The notes: a model not told the origin generated them from the sequence alone. A stretch of DNA of 25,591 nucleotides from JALRBM01 sp966186595 (GCA_966186595.1 CBIFWO010000012.1:1-25591); one strand, 5' to 3'. Positions 7,906 to 15,920 are shown, numbered from the stretch's first letter. Numbers and translations: made by a program.

Positions 7906-7934
7906 TTGACTATTTTAGTAAAGTATGGTAATAT
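7906..7934 (+). promoter_or_regulatory. Promoter of the LPKTG surface protein gene
   Basis: TTGACT (7906-7911), a 17-base spacer and TAATAT (7929-7934) form a near-consensus promoter. The leader is about 66 bases. Its ribosome binding site GGAG sits in the loop of a small AGGAA/TTCCT hairpin just before the ATG at 8007, which could tune translation. Confidence 0.7.
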
Positions 7935-8006
7935 GTTTCCCAATCCTCTAGACAGCCTGAGAGACTGCCTCCACGGAGATGTTAGTGTAACAGGAAGGAG
8001 TTCCTT

Positions 8007-8711
8007 ATGAAGCTAGGTAAACTAGCCCTCACTGCAGGCGTGGTTAGCATTGTAACGCTTGCGACTTTAACAAACACGGCTTTTGCATGGCATCCAAAGG
8101 GTGTCATCGTAAAGAAAGTCCAAAACATCACCGCAAATGGTCATCCCGGCGACGCCGATGACGCGACAAATGCCGTAGCCGCCAAACCCGGCGACACCGT
8201 AAAATACATCATCGAAGTCCGTAACGACGGCAAGCCCGACGACAGGGGCTACAATGATATGGCCAAGACCGTCATGACTGATACGCTACCAGCCGGCGTC
8301 GAACTTGCCAGCAATCCTGCTCAGCGTCAGATTACCGAAAACATCGGTCTGATCAAGCCTGGTCAGAAGGTGACAAAAGAATACCTCGTTAAGGTAACCT
8401 CGACTAAAAACGGTGCCATCGTTAACACCGCATGTTTTACCGGTGACAGCACAGCGAATGATGCCCCACAAAAGGGCTGCAACCCAGCGGTGATTGTTGT
8501 CAAAGCACCGAAGGAGCCAGAAACTCCCGTCAAGCCAGAAACTCCTAAAACACCTGATGTACCGGCACCACAAATGCCAACCGAGCTGCCAAAAACTGGT
8601 CTGGGTGAGAATATCCTGGTCAGCACTCTTGCAGTCGGTGCGGCTGCGTATGCAATCAACCGCTACGTACAGTCACGCCGTGACTTAGAGAATGCATTAA
8701 TAAATCGCTAA
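8007..8711 (+). CDS. LPXTG-type cell-wall-anchored surface protein with a DUF11-like domain
   Basis: The 234-residue precursor has a signal peptide at 1-27 (ending AFA before WHPKG). Residues about 32-165 form a DUF11-like repeat domain (KPGDTVKYIIEVRNDG, later TDTLPAGVEL and GAIVNTACFTGD). Cys143 and Cys158 could form a disulfide outside the cell. A proline-, lysine- and glutamate-rich linker with repeated (K/P)ETP units spans 168-192. A sorting signal follows: LPKTG at 194-198, a hydrophobic stretch at about 203-220 and a basic tail. This is the layout recognised by sortase, so the protein should be linked to the cell wall. No sortase gene is in the window. Strong promoter and terminator signals on both sides make it a single-gene unit. 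Its ligand or partner is unknown. Confidence 0.85.
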   Translation: MKLGKLALTAGVVSIVTLATLTNTAFAWHPKGVIVKKVQNITANGHPGDADDATNAVAAKPGDTVKYIIEVRNDGKPDDRGYNDMAKTVMTDTLPAGVELASNPAQRQITENIGLIKPGQKVTKEYLVKVTSTKNGAIVNTACFTGDSTANDAPQKGCNPAVIVVKAPKEPETPVKPETPKTPDVPAPQMPTELPKTGLGENILVSTLAVGAAAYAINRYVQSRRDLENALINR

Positions 8712-8731
8712 ATCAAACAATAAGGCCTTTA

Positions 8732-8776
8732 GAAGGACTCCTCATTCGAGGAGTCCTTCCTTATTCATTTATTTTT
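8732..8776 (+). terminator. Intrinsic terminator of the LPKTG protein gene
   Basis: A perfect 12-base-pair stem (8732-8743 with 8748-8759, four-base loop) is followed by a T-rich stretch. It starts 20 bases after the stop codon. Confidence 0.9.
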
Positions 8777-8782
8777 CTACTA

Positions 8783-8811
8783 TTGCTTATTTGATGATTA
8801 TATGATATAGT
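8783..8811 (+). promoter_or_regulatory. Promoter of cassette B
   Basis: TTGCTT (8783-8788), 17 bases, TATAGT (8806-8811). The same two hexamers with the same spacing occur at cassette G. The predicted transcript starts at 8818 with AAGCTCTTCTTCGAACC, the same sequence that starts the cassette C transcript. Confidence 0.78.
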
Positions 8812-8858
8812 ATATTCAAGCTCTTCTTCGAACCGACAAGAGAAAGTAGGGCCAGCAC

Positions 8859-9368
8859 ATGAAGCAGCTCGTGATCGGCGCAGTCGCCTGCACCGTTGGC
8901 ATCGTCGGAGCAATCCTCCTGTGGGATGGGTTCGCCGACAAGCCCATTACGTCCGCCCTGACGATGACCGTCTGCCTGTGGGCAGCGCTCGTCATCGCGG
9001 CGTACCTGGCGACGTACTACGCCTCGCGCGCCGACAAGGCCGAGAACGCCCTGGCGGTCGCCGAAGGTGGCAAGCGGGAATTGCAGGATGAGCGAGCGCT
9101 CAGCGCGCTCCTCGACGAGAAGATCTTCGAGATCTTCACCATCTGCTACACCCCGACGCTCGACTCGGTCCCGGACGCGCGCTACTACCCGGACTTCCGG
9201 AAGCAGCTGCTCCTGACCAACAAGGGCCGCCGCAACCTCTGGGAGCTGCTGCGCTTCAAGCAGGTGCCGGCCATCCCCGCCCTCCGTGGAGCGGACAAGC
9301 TGACGAACGAACAACTGGAGAGGCTCCACGCGTTCGTCCAGCGCACCCAGCCCACACCAGTTCGATGA
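8859..9368 (+). CDS. Cassette B: GC-rich two-TM membrane protein, paralogue of cassette C
   Basis: I do not recognise the family. The 169-residue protein has two membrane segments (about 4-24 and 33-54) separated by a short loop with FADK. A charged, helix-forming stretch follows (SRADKAENALAVAEGGKRELQDERAL, about 56-82), then a soluble C-terminal domain of about 85 residues with aromatic and basic residues. By the positive-inside rule the large domain is probably cytoplasmic. Codons end in G or C about 90% of the time, far above the neighbours. The gene to its right (cassette C) encodes a clear paralogue: MKQ start, GAILL, FADK, TSAL and an identical SRADKAE junction. The leader carries a weak GGG-type ribosome binding site before ATG 8859. 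An independent promoter and terminator make it a single-gene unit. Confidence 0.85.
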   Translation: MKQLVIGAVACTVGIVGAILLWDGFADKPITSALTMTVCLWAALVIAAYLATYYASRADKAENALAVAEGGKRELQDERALSALLDEKIFEIFTICYTPTLDSVPDARYYPDFRKQLLLTNKGRRNLWELLRFKQVPAIPALRGADKLTNEQLERLHAFVQRTQPTPVR

Positions 9369-9374
9369 GGAGAC

Positions 9375-9424
9375 CCCGTCGTCCCGCCGCCACCACGGCA
9401 GCAGGACGGCGGGATTTCCGCTTT
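9375..9424 (+). terminator. Terminator of cassette B
   Basis: The GC-rich hairpin pairs 9375-9384 with 9404-9413 (one T:G pair) and has a further internal helix. A short T-containing tract follows. The flank CCCCGTCGTCCCGC is shared with the cassette C terminator. Confidence 0.75.
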
Positions 9425-9476
9425 CTAGACACAAATGAGGGCTTCTATAATCGGAGCTGTTTTTTTATGCCCGTCA

Positions 9477-9505
9477 TTGCTAATCTTATATTTTTATGCT
9501 ATAAT
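9477..9505 (+). promoter_or_regulatory. Promoter of cassette C
   Basis: TTGCTA (9477-9482), 17 bases, TATAAT (9500-9505). The start expected seven bases later, at 9512, begins AAGCTCTTCTTCGAACC, as in cassette B. Confidence 0.78.
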
Positions 9506-9551
9506 ATACACAAGCTCTTCTTCGAACCGACAAGGAAAGTGGGGCAAGCAC

Positions 9552-10031
9552 ATGAAGCAGCACCTGATCGTCGCGGCCATCTGCCTCGTTGGCACGGTTG
9601 GCGCGATCCTGCTACAGCACCAGTTCGCCGACAAGACCAGCACCTCCGCCTTGGCGATGATTATCGCCCTGTGGCTGGCGCTGACGATCGCCGCGGTCAT
9701 CGCGTTTCTGCACGCCTCCCGCGCCGACAAGGCCGAGAAGCGTGCCCAGACCGCCGAGGAAGCTCTGGCGAACTACGACGCGGACTACGAGTCGCTCGAC
9801 AACTTCATCATCCGCATCTACATGGTCTGCTTCTCAGCAAGCCAGGGAGTCGGCCACTACTACAGGTGGAAGGACGAGTTCCTGGCGGTGAACTTCGGGC
9901 GCAAGAACGTCCTGAGGTGCCTGCAGAGTGGAGCCGTCCCGCCCGTCCCCGACGCGCTAGCACTGGACGAGAAGCAGCTCGCGACACTCACCCAGTTGGT
10001 TGAGCGCTCGCACTTCGTCCAGTCGGTCTGA
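9552..10031 (+). CDS. Cassette C: GC-rich two-TM membrane protein, paralogue of cassette B
   Basis: The 159-residue product shares with cassette B the N-terminal MKQ, two membrane segments (about 4-22 and 33-54), the FADK loop and the SRADKAEK junction into a helical, probably coiled-coil stretch (about 56-82). It then diverges in a soluble domain of about 80 residues that keeps aromatic positions and a similar GAVPPVPDALALDEKQLATL ending (KQVPAIPALRGADKLTNEQL in B). I assign no function. ATG 9552 was chosen because the shared leader (GGGGCAAGCAC before ATG) aligns exactly with cassette B. Codon use is again strongly G/C-ending. The conservation of leader, membrane part and terminator with a diverged C-terminal domain suggests an old tandem duplication with different targets for the soluble part. 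Confidence 0.85.
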   Translation: MKQHLIVAAICLVGTVGAILLQHQFADKTSTSALAMIIALWLALTIAAVIAFLHASRADKAEKRAQTAEEALANYDADYESLDNFIIRIYMVCFSASQGVGHYYRWKDEFLAVNFGRKNVLRCLQSGAVPPVPDALALDEKQLATLTQLVERSHFVQSV

Positions 10032-10039
10032 CGAGGAGT

Positions 10040-10096
10040 CCCCGTCGTCCCGCGCGCCCACCAGGGCGCCGGGATGGCGGGGATTTCGCTTTTTCC
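10040..10096 (+). terminator. Terminator of cassette C
   Basis: A long rod pairs 10040-10052 with 10070-10082 (13 pairs including two G:T), then 10054-10059 with 10064-10069 around an ACCA loop. TTTCGCTTTTT follows. Confidence 0.88.
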
Positions 10097-10111
10097 AGGA
10101 TTTTTCTCTGG

Positions 10112-10117
10112 TATACT
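10112..10117 (+). promoter_or_regulatory. -10 box of the RNA methyltransferase gene
   Basis: TATACT lies nine bases before the GTG at 10127, so the leader would be about three bases and no ribosome binding site fits. Confidence 0.5.
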
Positions 10118-10126
10118 AATACTCTA

Positions 10127-11419
10127 GTGAAACACCCTCAGTTCGAAACACTTACTCTCGAAAAAATCGTCGGTGGTGGTCAAGCCCTCGGCCAGCTTGC
10201 TAGTGGCAAGAAAGCTTTCGTTTGGGGCGGACTCCCAGGCGAAGAAGTTACAGTCCAAATAACAAAAAAGAAATCCAGCCTGGTTGAAGGCGTCGTCATA
10301 GAAGTCATCAAAGCCAGCACTAAGCGCGAGTCCCCAATGGATCCTGACAGCTATCTCTCTACCAGTCCCTGGCAAATCATGACACTCGAGGCCGAACAGC
10401 ACTTCAAAGCAGCCCTCATTGAAGAAGCATTCGAGCTACACGACATTGTTCTTCCGGAAACTATCGACGTTTACACTGATGACAGGATCTACGAGTATCG
10501 CAACAAAATTGAATTTAGTTGGTGGTGGGATAATGAAACAGACCAGCTTGATTTAGCATTTTTCCGACGTGGCACACACGGTAAAATTCCCGTCGAAGGA
10601 ACCAGTCTGGCGCATCCCGCCATTAATAGTGCAGCCCGTGCGATTCGTGATTTCCTTCGCCAAAAAAATGTCTCCGCCTACAATCTAAAAACTCTGCTTA
10701 TCAGGTGCGATCAACGTGGGGAAGCTATCGCTCAACTGTACGTCAAGAACGAAGATTTCCCTCAACTCGACGACGATGAGCTGGCTGATTTGGGTGTCAT
10801 CGGTTTTGAATTAATTTTTAGTAATCCCAAAAGTCCCGCCAGCGTGATCACAAAACGCCTTCAAGCATGGGGGAAGTCCGTCCTTACCGACACAATCCTC
10901 GACATTCCATTCACCTACGCAACAGAAGGATTTTTTCAGATTAACCTACCAATTTACGAGCAGGCGCTCCGGGACATGAAGCAATGGGTTGAGACGGACA
11001 AGCCCACAATTGACCTCTACAGTGGGGTTGGGACAATTGGTCTCACGATCGGCAGCCAGAATGTCATATTGATTGAGAGTAACGAACATGCGGTGCGCGA
11101 AATGCGGGAAAACATTACTAGCCTCAATCGTCATGGAGCAAGGGCGATACTCGCATCAAGCGAGACAGCACTCGACCATATCACTTCCGACGCGTGCATC
11201 ATCGTTGATCCACCCCGCGCCGGGCTACACGATGACGTAGTAAAGCGACTTTTACAGGTCGCACCTCACCGTATTATTTATCTCAGTTGCAATCCAGTGA
11301 CCCAAGCAAGGGATGTTGCCAAACTTGCCGAGAAATACGGTATCCGCGCGCATCAAGGGTATAATTTCTTTCCGCGGACACCACACATCGAGCATCTTGT
11401 TATCCTGGACCTCAAGTAG
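10127..11419 (+). CDS. TrmA/RlmD-family RNA (uracil-5-)methyltransferase
   Basis: The enzyme would transfer a methyl group from S-adenosylmethionine to C5 of a uridine in 23S rRNA or tRNA. Residues 1-62 are a TRAM RNA-binding domain. The catalytic domain has IDLYSGVGTIGLTI (295-308, SAM binding), DPPRAGL (361-367) and SCNP (387-390) with nucleophile Cys388; Glu422 in HIEHLV is the likely general base. The region that binds a 4Fe-4S cluster in many RlmD-type enzymes (about 75-90, here STSPWQIMTLEAEQHFK) has no cysteines, so no cluster is expected. At 430 residues it is full length. The start is GTG at 10127; the TATACT box just upstream indicates a nearly leaderless mRNA. Whether the target is rRNA or tRNA is not determined. 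Confidence 0.9.
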   Translation: MKHPQFETLTLEKIVGGGQALGQLASGKKAFVWGGLPGEEVTVQITKKKSSLVEGVVIEVIKASTKRESPMDPDSYLSTSPWQIMTLEAEQHFKAALIEEAFELHDIVLPETIDVYTDDRIYEYRNKIEFSWWWDNETDQLDLAFFRRGTHGKIPVEGTSLAHPAINSAARAIRDFLRQKNVSAYNLKTLLIRCDQRGEAIAQLYVKNEDFPQLDDDELADLGVIGFELIFSNPKSPASVITKRLQAWGKSVLTDTILDIPFTYATEGFFQINLPIYEQALRDMKQWVETDKPTIDLYSGVGTIGLTIGSQNVILIESNEHAVREMRENITSLNRHGARAILASSETALDHITSDACIIVDPPRAGLHDDVVKRLLQVAPHRIIYLSCNPVTQARDVAKLAEKYGIRAHQGYNFFPRTPHIEHLVILDLK

Positions 11420-11455
11420 ACGAAATTGGACCTAATTACCCGAAGACGCCTATGC

Positions 11456-11461
11456 TATACT
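11456..11461 (+). promoter_or_regulatory. -10 box of the prepilin gene
   Basis: TATACT, six bases, then ATG at 11468. This spacing places the transcript start on the start codon and rules out the in-frame codons upstream. Confidence 0.6.
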
Positions 11462-11467
11462 AGCGCT

Positions 11468-11941
11468 ATGAAGCGCACCAGTGGATTCACCATCGTCGAG
11501 ATTACGGTTGTCGTCATGGTCATCGCGATCCTCGCTACGATAGTGTTTTTTTCGTTTAGTCGTGTCCAGCGGGATGCACGCGATAATACGAGACGAGGGA
11601 ATGTCACAACAATTGCCAACGCACTGGAAAAGTACTATCTCACGAACGGCGAATATCCCTCGGTTCGCAACCTGGTCAATAATTACGCCGGCAATACCGG
11701 AACAGTTGTTGCCAATCTTCTAAAAATTAACAAGGATGCCCTAAAGATGCCCAAAATGCCGGCCGGTGCTACGAATGCGCTCTATTCTGGCTCGGTAGGC
11801 AATGACTACATTGTCTACACCGGGAGCAGCGTCACCAACAACACCGCTTGCCAAACCTCCACAACCGGAGGATGTGAAAAGTTCACCCTCACGTACGCCC
11901 AGGAAACAGGGGCAAACGTAACAATAAACAGCCGTCACTAG
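11468..11941 (+). CDS. Type IV prepilin-like protein
   Basis: The 157-residue protein starts MKRTSGFTIVEITVVVMVIAIL, a class III/type IV prepilin signal: a short basic leader, Gly before the processing site, Phe at +1 and Glu at +5 of the mature protein, then a long hydrophobic helix. A prepilin peptidase (PilD) would cleave and N-methylate it. The rest is an extracellular domain with the usual DARDNTRRGNVTTIANALEKYYLTNGEYPS region of pseudopilins and pilins, ending with two cysteines ten residues apart (ACQTS...GCEK) that probably form the C-terminal loop. No assembly ATPase or PilC gene is in the window, so the pilus or secretion system is encoded elsewhere. The stop codon overlaps by four bases the end of the convergent gene at 11938. 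Confidence 0.88.
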   Translation: MKRTSGFTIVEITVVVMVIAILATIVFFSFSRVQRDARDNTRRGNVTTIANALEKYYLTNGEYPSVRNLVNNYAGNTGTVVANLLKINKDALKMPKMPAGATNALYSGSVGNDYIVYTGSSVTNNTACQTSTTGGCEKFTLTYAQETGANVTINSRH

Positions 11942-12426
11942 GACGTTTTTATTCGACGATAGGCAAACTTGGTAGCCACCCGCCAACCGCTACGGGCATC
12001 GCTGTCGTAGCAGTAAATTTCACCATTTTTTACTTCGCTAATAAGGATAAGAGCAGGATTGTAAGGCGCTAACGTTCGGTAAAAAATGATATCCTCATCA
12101 CTAATCGAACCTCGGCCAGGAAAGACTTCACGGAATTTTTCGCGGCCAACGGCATCAAAATAATCAGGCTGGTGTTTGGGCGGGAGGTAAAGTTCGGCTT
12201 TTAGGCCCATGCGAGCGACGATCTTCTTGACATCACTAAGCAATAACCTGGATCGACCGTCAATATAAACAAACAGCTGTTTTTTCTTGGTTAAGAATAC
12301 TGTCGCCGTTGCGACGCGACTGACTTCGACCTGCCGGACGATCACCTGATCAACATCCGCATCCAGGCCGAAACGATCTTTGCAGATACGCTCCAGCGCC
12401 ATATCGTCATAGATTTCGTTTGTCAT
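11938..12426 (-). CDS. Hypothetical protein, 162 residues
   Basis: I do not recognise a family. The product is soluble, with no signal peptide or membrane segment. It has an N-terminal acidic helix (MTNEIYDDMALERICKDRF), a beta-rich middle (QVIVRQVEVSRVATATVFLTKKKQLFVYIDG), a helix, then YLPPKHQPDYFD and a C-terminal part with alternating aromatic and basic residues (SGWRVATKFAYRRIK). Codon use matches the resident genes and the reading frame is clean, so it is a real gene. ATG 12426 is supported by a TACAAT box nine bases upstream and an AGGGG stretch; an earlier in-frame ATG lies upstream of that box. It is divergent from the helicase gene across a 94-base promoter region. Confidence 0.72.
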   Translation of the reverse strand: MTNEIYDDMALERICKDRFGLDADVDQVIVRQVEVSRVATATVFLTKKKQLFVYIDGRSRLLLSDVKKIVARMGLKAELYLPPKHQPDYFDAVGREKFREVFPGRGSISDEDIIFYRTLAPYNPALILISEVKNGEIYCYDSDARSGWRVATKFAYRRIKTS

Positions 12427-12435
12427 ATTACCCCT

Positions 12436-12441
12436 ATTGTA
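12436..12441 (-). promoter_or_regulatory. -10 box of the hypothetical gene ending at 11938
   Basis: TACAAT on the minus strand, nine bases before ATG 12426; the implied leader is about three bases. Confidence 0.45.
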
Positions 12442-12507
12442 ACACCGGACTAGCCAGATACGAAAAATAGTGTATAACATCCGCGGCCTTCGCTGGTTAA
12501 ACTGCGG

Positions 12508-12513
12508 TACAAT
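12508..12513 (+). promoter_or_regulatory. -10 box of the helicase gene
   Basis: TACAAT ends seven bases before ATG 12521 and four before ATG 12518. A transcript starting about seven bases after the box would begin at the second ATG. Confidence 0.45.
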
Positions 12514-12520
12514 AGGTATG

Positions 12521-15500
12521 ATGGACTTTTCTTCCCGCTATGCCAAGCTGAATACCGCACAGAAACAAGCCGTTGACACGATCGATGGACCGGTCATGGT
12601 CATCGCGGGACCAGGTACGGGCAAAACCGAACTCCTAGGAATGCGCGCTGCTAATATTCTGAAATCAACCGACACATTGCCGGAAAATATCCTCTGTCTG
12701 ACCTTTACTGAAAGTGGTGCAAATGCCATGCGCCAGCGTCTCACCGAAATTATCGGCCCAAGCGCCTACAAAGTCGCAATTCATACGTTTCATAGTTTTG
12801 GTACGGAAGTCATTAACCAAAATGGAGAGTTCTTTTACCACGGTGCAAATTTCCGGCCCGCCGACGAACTAAGTAGCCACGAATTACTGCGCCAGATTTT
12901 TGACGAACTTGACTACAGCAGCCCGATCGCCAGCAAAATGAACGGGGAATATACCTACCTGCGTGACACGCTTTCTGCCATTTCAGAACTAAAGAAAAGT
13001 GGTTTGACAAGCGACGAGCTTCTGACGGTGCTCGACGCGGGTGATAGAGTAATCGATCTTGCTGAACCGCTTTTAAAAGAGGTATTTATGGGGCGGATTT
13101 CCAAAACGACGCTTGTCCAACTCGAACCAATTGTGACCAGAATTCGTGCTATTGATGGAGAAACTGGTCTTCCTGGGGTTGCCTCACTCTCGCAGGTGCT
13201 TGCCGATAGTCTGGAGGCTGCGGTTAATGACGCTTCGGCAGAAAATTCTACCAAGCTAATAACAAAATGGAAAAATACTTGGATAAAGAAGGATGAGACG
13301 GGGAATCTTGTTCTAAAATCTCGCGATCGCCATACCAAACTGCGCGCCGTCAGCTATATCTACTTTCAATACCTGGCCCGAATGCAAGAGGCAGAGCTGT
13401 ATGATTTTGACGACATGATCCTGCGCGTTGTCCATGCGATGGAAGTCTTTCCAGAACTGCGCTTCAACCTTCAAGAAAAATATCAGTATATTATGGTCGA
13501 CGAATTTCAGGATACTAACCTGGCGCAGATGCGCATTCTCTATAATCTGACGAGTAGCGAGAGTAGCGGTGATCGCCCGAATATTATGGTCGTAGGCGAT
13601 GACGACCAGGCGATCTACAGCTTTCAGGGTGCCGACGTTGGTAATATCCATAGCTTCCGCGATTTATATAACCAAACAAAGCTGGTTGTCCTCACTGATA
13701 ATTACCGTTCAACCGAGACGATTCTCTCCCATGCACGAGAGGTAATTACTCGTGGTGAAGATCGGCTGGAAAATCGCATCGATGAGCTGAACAAGACACT
13801 CACCTCACACAAATCAAACGCCAACACGATGGTCAAACTTGTCGAGCTTCCGTCGGCGGATAGCGAACGAGCCTGGTTGGCGCGTGACATTGCCGCCTCT
13901 ATTAAAAGCGGCACACCACCAGCCTCGATCGCGCTCCTTGCCCGACGGCATCACGAGATCCAAGCACTGCTGCCATACCTCGCCGAAGAGGGAGTGCGGG
14001 TAAACTACGAGCGACGCGATAATGTCCTGAACCAGGAAGTGGTCATGCTCGTCGAGCAACTTGCCAAGATCCTCGTCGCACTGAATGAAGGGCAACATGA
14101 CATTGCGAACAGCCTTATCCCCGAGCTACTCGCGCATCCCACTTTTACAATCGACCCGCTGAGTATCTGGAAGCTTAGTCTTCAGGCAACCAAAAACCGC
14201 CAGTATTGGATGGAGGTTATGGCCGTCACACCAGAATTTATTCCTCTTCATGCCTGGCTTATCGTTAATTCCCAGGCACTGACACATACGCCGCTCGAAC
14301 AAATGCTCGACGAAATGATTGGCGTACCAAAACAAGAATCTGCAGACGAAAAACCATTCTCACCCACATTCGTTTCCCCGATTTATGAGTATTATTTCTC
14401 GCCCGAAAAATTAGCCGAGATACCCGACAGCTACCTGACATATCTTGAGGCCCTGCGTACCATTCGCACCAAACTACGCGAATACAAGCCCACCGAGACG
14501 CCAACATTAAAAACCTTTGTGGAGTTTGTGCGGCTACATCGTGAACTAGGCAGTACCATTACCAACATTCGCCCACATGTCGATCATATCGAAGACGCAA
14601 TCAATGTCATGACCGCTCACAAGTCCAAGGGGCTCGAGTTTGATCACGTCTATGTCATTGGGGCGGTCGACACAGCGTGGGGTGAGCGCGCACGTGGTCG
14701 CGGTCGTCTGATCGGATATCCAGAGAATCTACCACTCGCACCATCTGGAGACACTCCCGATGAACGACTACGACTTTTCTTTGTCGCAATGACAAGGGCC
14801 AAGCGCCAACTCACCATCACCTACGCACAGACCGACGATGTGGGCAAGGAGACATTCGCCGCCAGCTTCCTGACAGGCGACCAGTGGACAGTCGAACGAC
14901 CAGAGGTAGATAGTACGGTTCAAGCACTGACCAACGCAGCCATGGTCATGTGGCACCAGCCTTTGGTCAAGCCGCTCAAGCGTCCGATGCGTGACCTCTT
15001 GACGCCAATGCTCGAGAATTACAAACTTAGCAGTACGCATCTCAACAGCTTCCTAGATATCACGCGTGGCGGACCACATTATTTCCTTATCAATAACCTC
15101 CTGAGGTTCCCGCAAACACCGAGTCCAAATGCCGGGTTTGGTATCGCCATCCATGCTGCGCTACAGCGCGCTCATGTACACCTCGCCGCAACAAATAATC
15201 AGCGTCCAATCGAAGACATCATGCATGATTTTGAGGAAGCCCTAAAGGCACAAAACCTCCGCCCGGATGATTTTCAACCATATCTCCAAAAAGGGATCGA
15301 CTGCCTGACAACATTCCTCGAGGCAAAATACGACGAATTTTCTCCCCATCAAAAAGCTGAGCTGAATTTTGCCGATCAATCTGTTTACCTCGGCGGCGCC
15401 CACCTCACTGGATTACTCGACCTGGTAGATATACAGGATGGAATTATCACCGTGACCGATTACAAAACAGGGCGCGCCACACGCAACTGGCAGGGACGGA

Positions 15501-15817
15501 CAGACTATGAAAAGGTGAAGCTTCACAAATACAAGCAGCAGCTGATGTTTTACAACCTTCTCATCACGCATTCCCGGGACTATAGTAAATACGAATTTGC
15601 AAAAGGCATCCTGCAATTTGTTGAGCCCACGCCAAAAAACGAAATCATTGCACTTGAAGCAACCTTCTCCCAGGATGATCTCAATACTTTCGGCCAGTTG
15701 ATTCAAAAGGTATGGGAGCACATCGTGGCGTTAAATCTTCCAGACACCAGCCACTACGAGCCATCCTTCAAAGGGATCTTGGCATTCGAGGCAGATCTCC
15801 TCGACGATAAAATCTAA
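12521..15817 (+). CDS. UvrD/Rep-type superfamily 1 helicase fused to a RecB-like PD-(D/E)XK nuclease
   Basis: This is an ATP-dependent 3'-5' DNA helicase with a C-terminal nuclease, probably for double-strand break repair or end processing. Helicase motifs in order: Q-motif LNTAQKQAV and Walker A GPGTGKTELL near residue 30, motif II VDEFQDT near 326, VVGDDDQAIYSFQGAD near 358, DNYRST near 393, TAHKSKGLEFDHV near 697, and VAMTRAKRQL near 754. The nuclease (about 850-1098) shows GIAIHAALQRAH, then GLLDLVD near 964, VTDYKTG near 978 and the Q-containing YKQQLMFYN near 1004, the RecB nuclease core. At about 1,098 residues it looks like AddA or RecB in build, but no AddB or RecC partner is nearby. 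The start is ATG 12521 or 12518, judged from the -10 box. Confidence 0.92.
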   Translation: MDFSSRYAKLNTAQKQAVDTIDGPVMVIAGPGTGKTELLGMRAANILKSTDTLPENILCLTFTESGANAMRQRLTEIIGPSAYKVAIHTFHSFGTEVINQNGEFFYHGANFRPADELSSHELLRQIFDELDYSSPIASKMNGEYTYLRDTLSAISELKKSGLTSDELLTVLDAGDRVIDLAEPLLKEVFMGRISKTTLVQLEPIVTRIRAIDGETGLPGVASLSQVLADSLEAAVNDASAENSTKLITKWKNTWIKKDETGNLVLKSRDRHTKLRAVSYIYFQYLARMQEAELYDFDDMILRVVHAMEVFPELRFNLQEKYQYIMVDEFQDTNLAQMRILYNLTSSESSGDRPNIMVVGDDDQAIYSFQGADVGNIHSFRDLYNQTKLVVLTDNYRSTETILSHAREVITRGEDRLENRIDELNKTLTSHKSNANTMVKLVELPSADSERAWLARDIAASIKSGTPPASIALLARRHHEIQALLPYLAEEGVRVNYERRDNVLNQEVVMLVEQLAKILVALNEGQHDIANSLIPELLAHPTFTIDPLSIWKLSLQATKNRQYWMEVMAVTPEFIPLHAWLIVNSQALTHTPLEQMLDEMIGVPKQESADEKPFSPTFVSPIYEYYFSPEKLAEIPDSYLTYLEALRTIRTKLREYKPTETPTLKTFVEFVRLHRELGSTITNIRPHVDHIEDAINVMTAHKSKGLEFDHVYVIGAVDTAWGERARGRGRLIGYPENLPLAPSGDTPDERLRLFFVAMTRAKRQLTITYAQTDDVGKETFAASFLTGDQWTVERPEVDSTVQALTNAAMVMWHQPLVKPLKRPMRDLLTPMLENYKLSSTHLNSFLDITRGGPHYFLINNLLRFPQTPSPNAGFGIAIHAALQRAHVHLAATNNQRPIEDIMHDFEEALKAQNLRPDDFQPYLQKGIDCLTTFLEAKYDEFSPHQKAELNFADQSVYLGGAHLTGLLDLVDIQDGIITVTDYKTGRATRNWQGRTDYEKVKLHKYKQQLMFYNLLITHSRDYSKYEFAKGILQFVEPTPKNEIIALEATFSQDDLNTFGQLIQKVWEHIVALNLPDTSHYEPSFKGILAFEADLLDDKI

Positions 15818-15844
15818 GGGATGTACTACACATAACATGCGTGG

Positions 15845-15852
15845 TATATAAT
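15845..15852 (+). promoter_or_regulatory. -10 region of cassette D
   Basis: TATATAAT contains a consensus TATAAT at 15847-15852. A good -35 hexamer is not evident; the best spaced match (TGTACT, 15822-15827) is poor. The helicase gene ends only 28 bases upstream, so this would start the cassette D transcript near 15859. Confidence 0.5.
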
Positions 15853-15901
15853 AGTTGTGACAGCGTGATTGCGTCCTACGGGACTCTCCCTGTCGCTCAT
15901 T

Positions 15902-15920
15902 GACAGGGATATCATGCAGT
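15902..15920 (+). repeat. 5' arm of the long-range inverted repeat in cassette D
   Basis: The first 12 bases (GACAGGGATATC) are the exact reverse complement of 16226-16237. The match extends to 17 of 19 positions against 16219-16237. Confidence 0.85.

Noticed and set aside
8818..8845. T-loop-like TTCGAA in the unit B and C leaders as part of a tRNA
   Set aside because: No acceptor, D or anticodon stem can be formed around it on either strand.
8787..9434. 215-codon open frame on the minus strand opposite unit B
   Set aside because: High GC content makes long antisense frames common. The plus-strand frame has the promoter, terminator and a clear paralogue in unit C, while the antisense frame has none of these.
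9365..10003. 212-codon frame overlapping unit C in another frame
   Set aside because: It starts inside the unit B terminator region and runs across the unit C promoter. Its composition (Arg, Pro, Gly) is typical of a shifted frame of a GC-rich gene.
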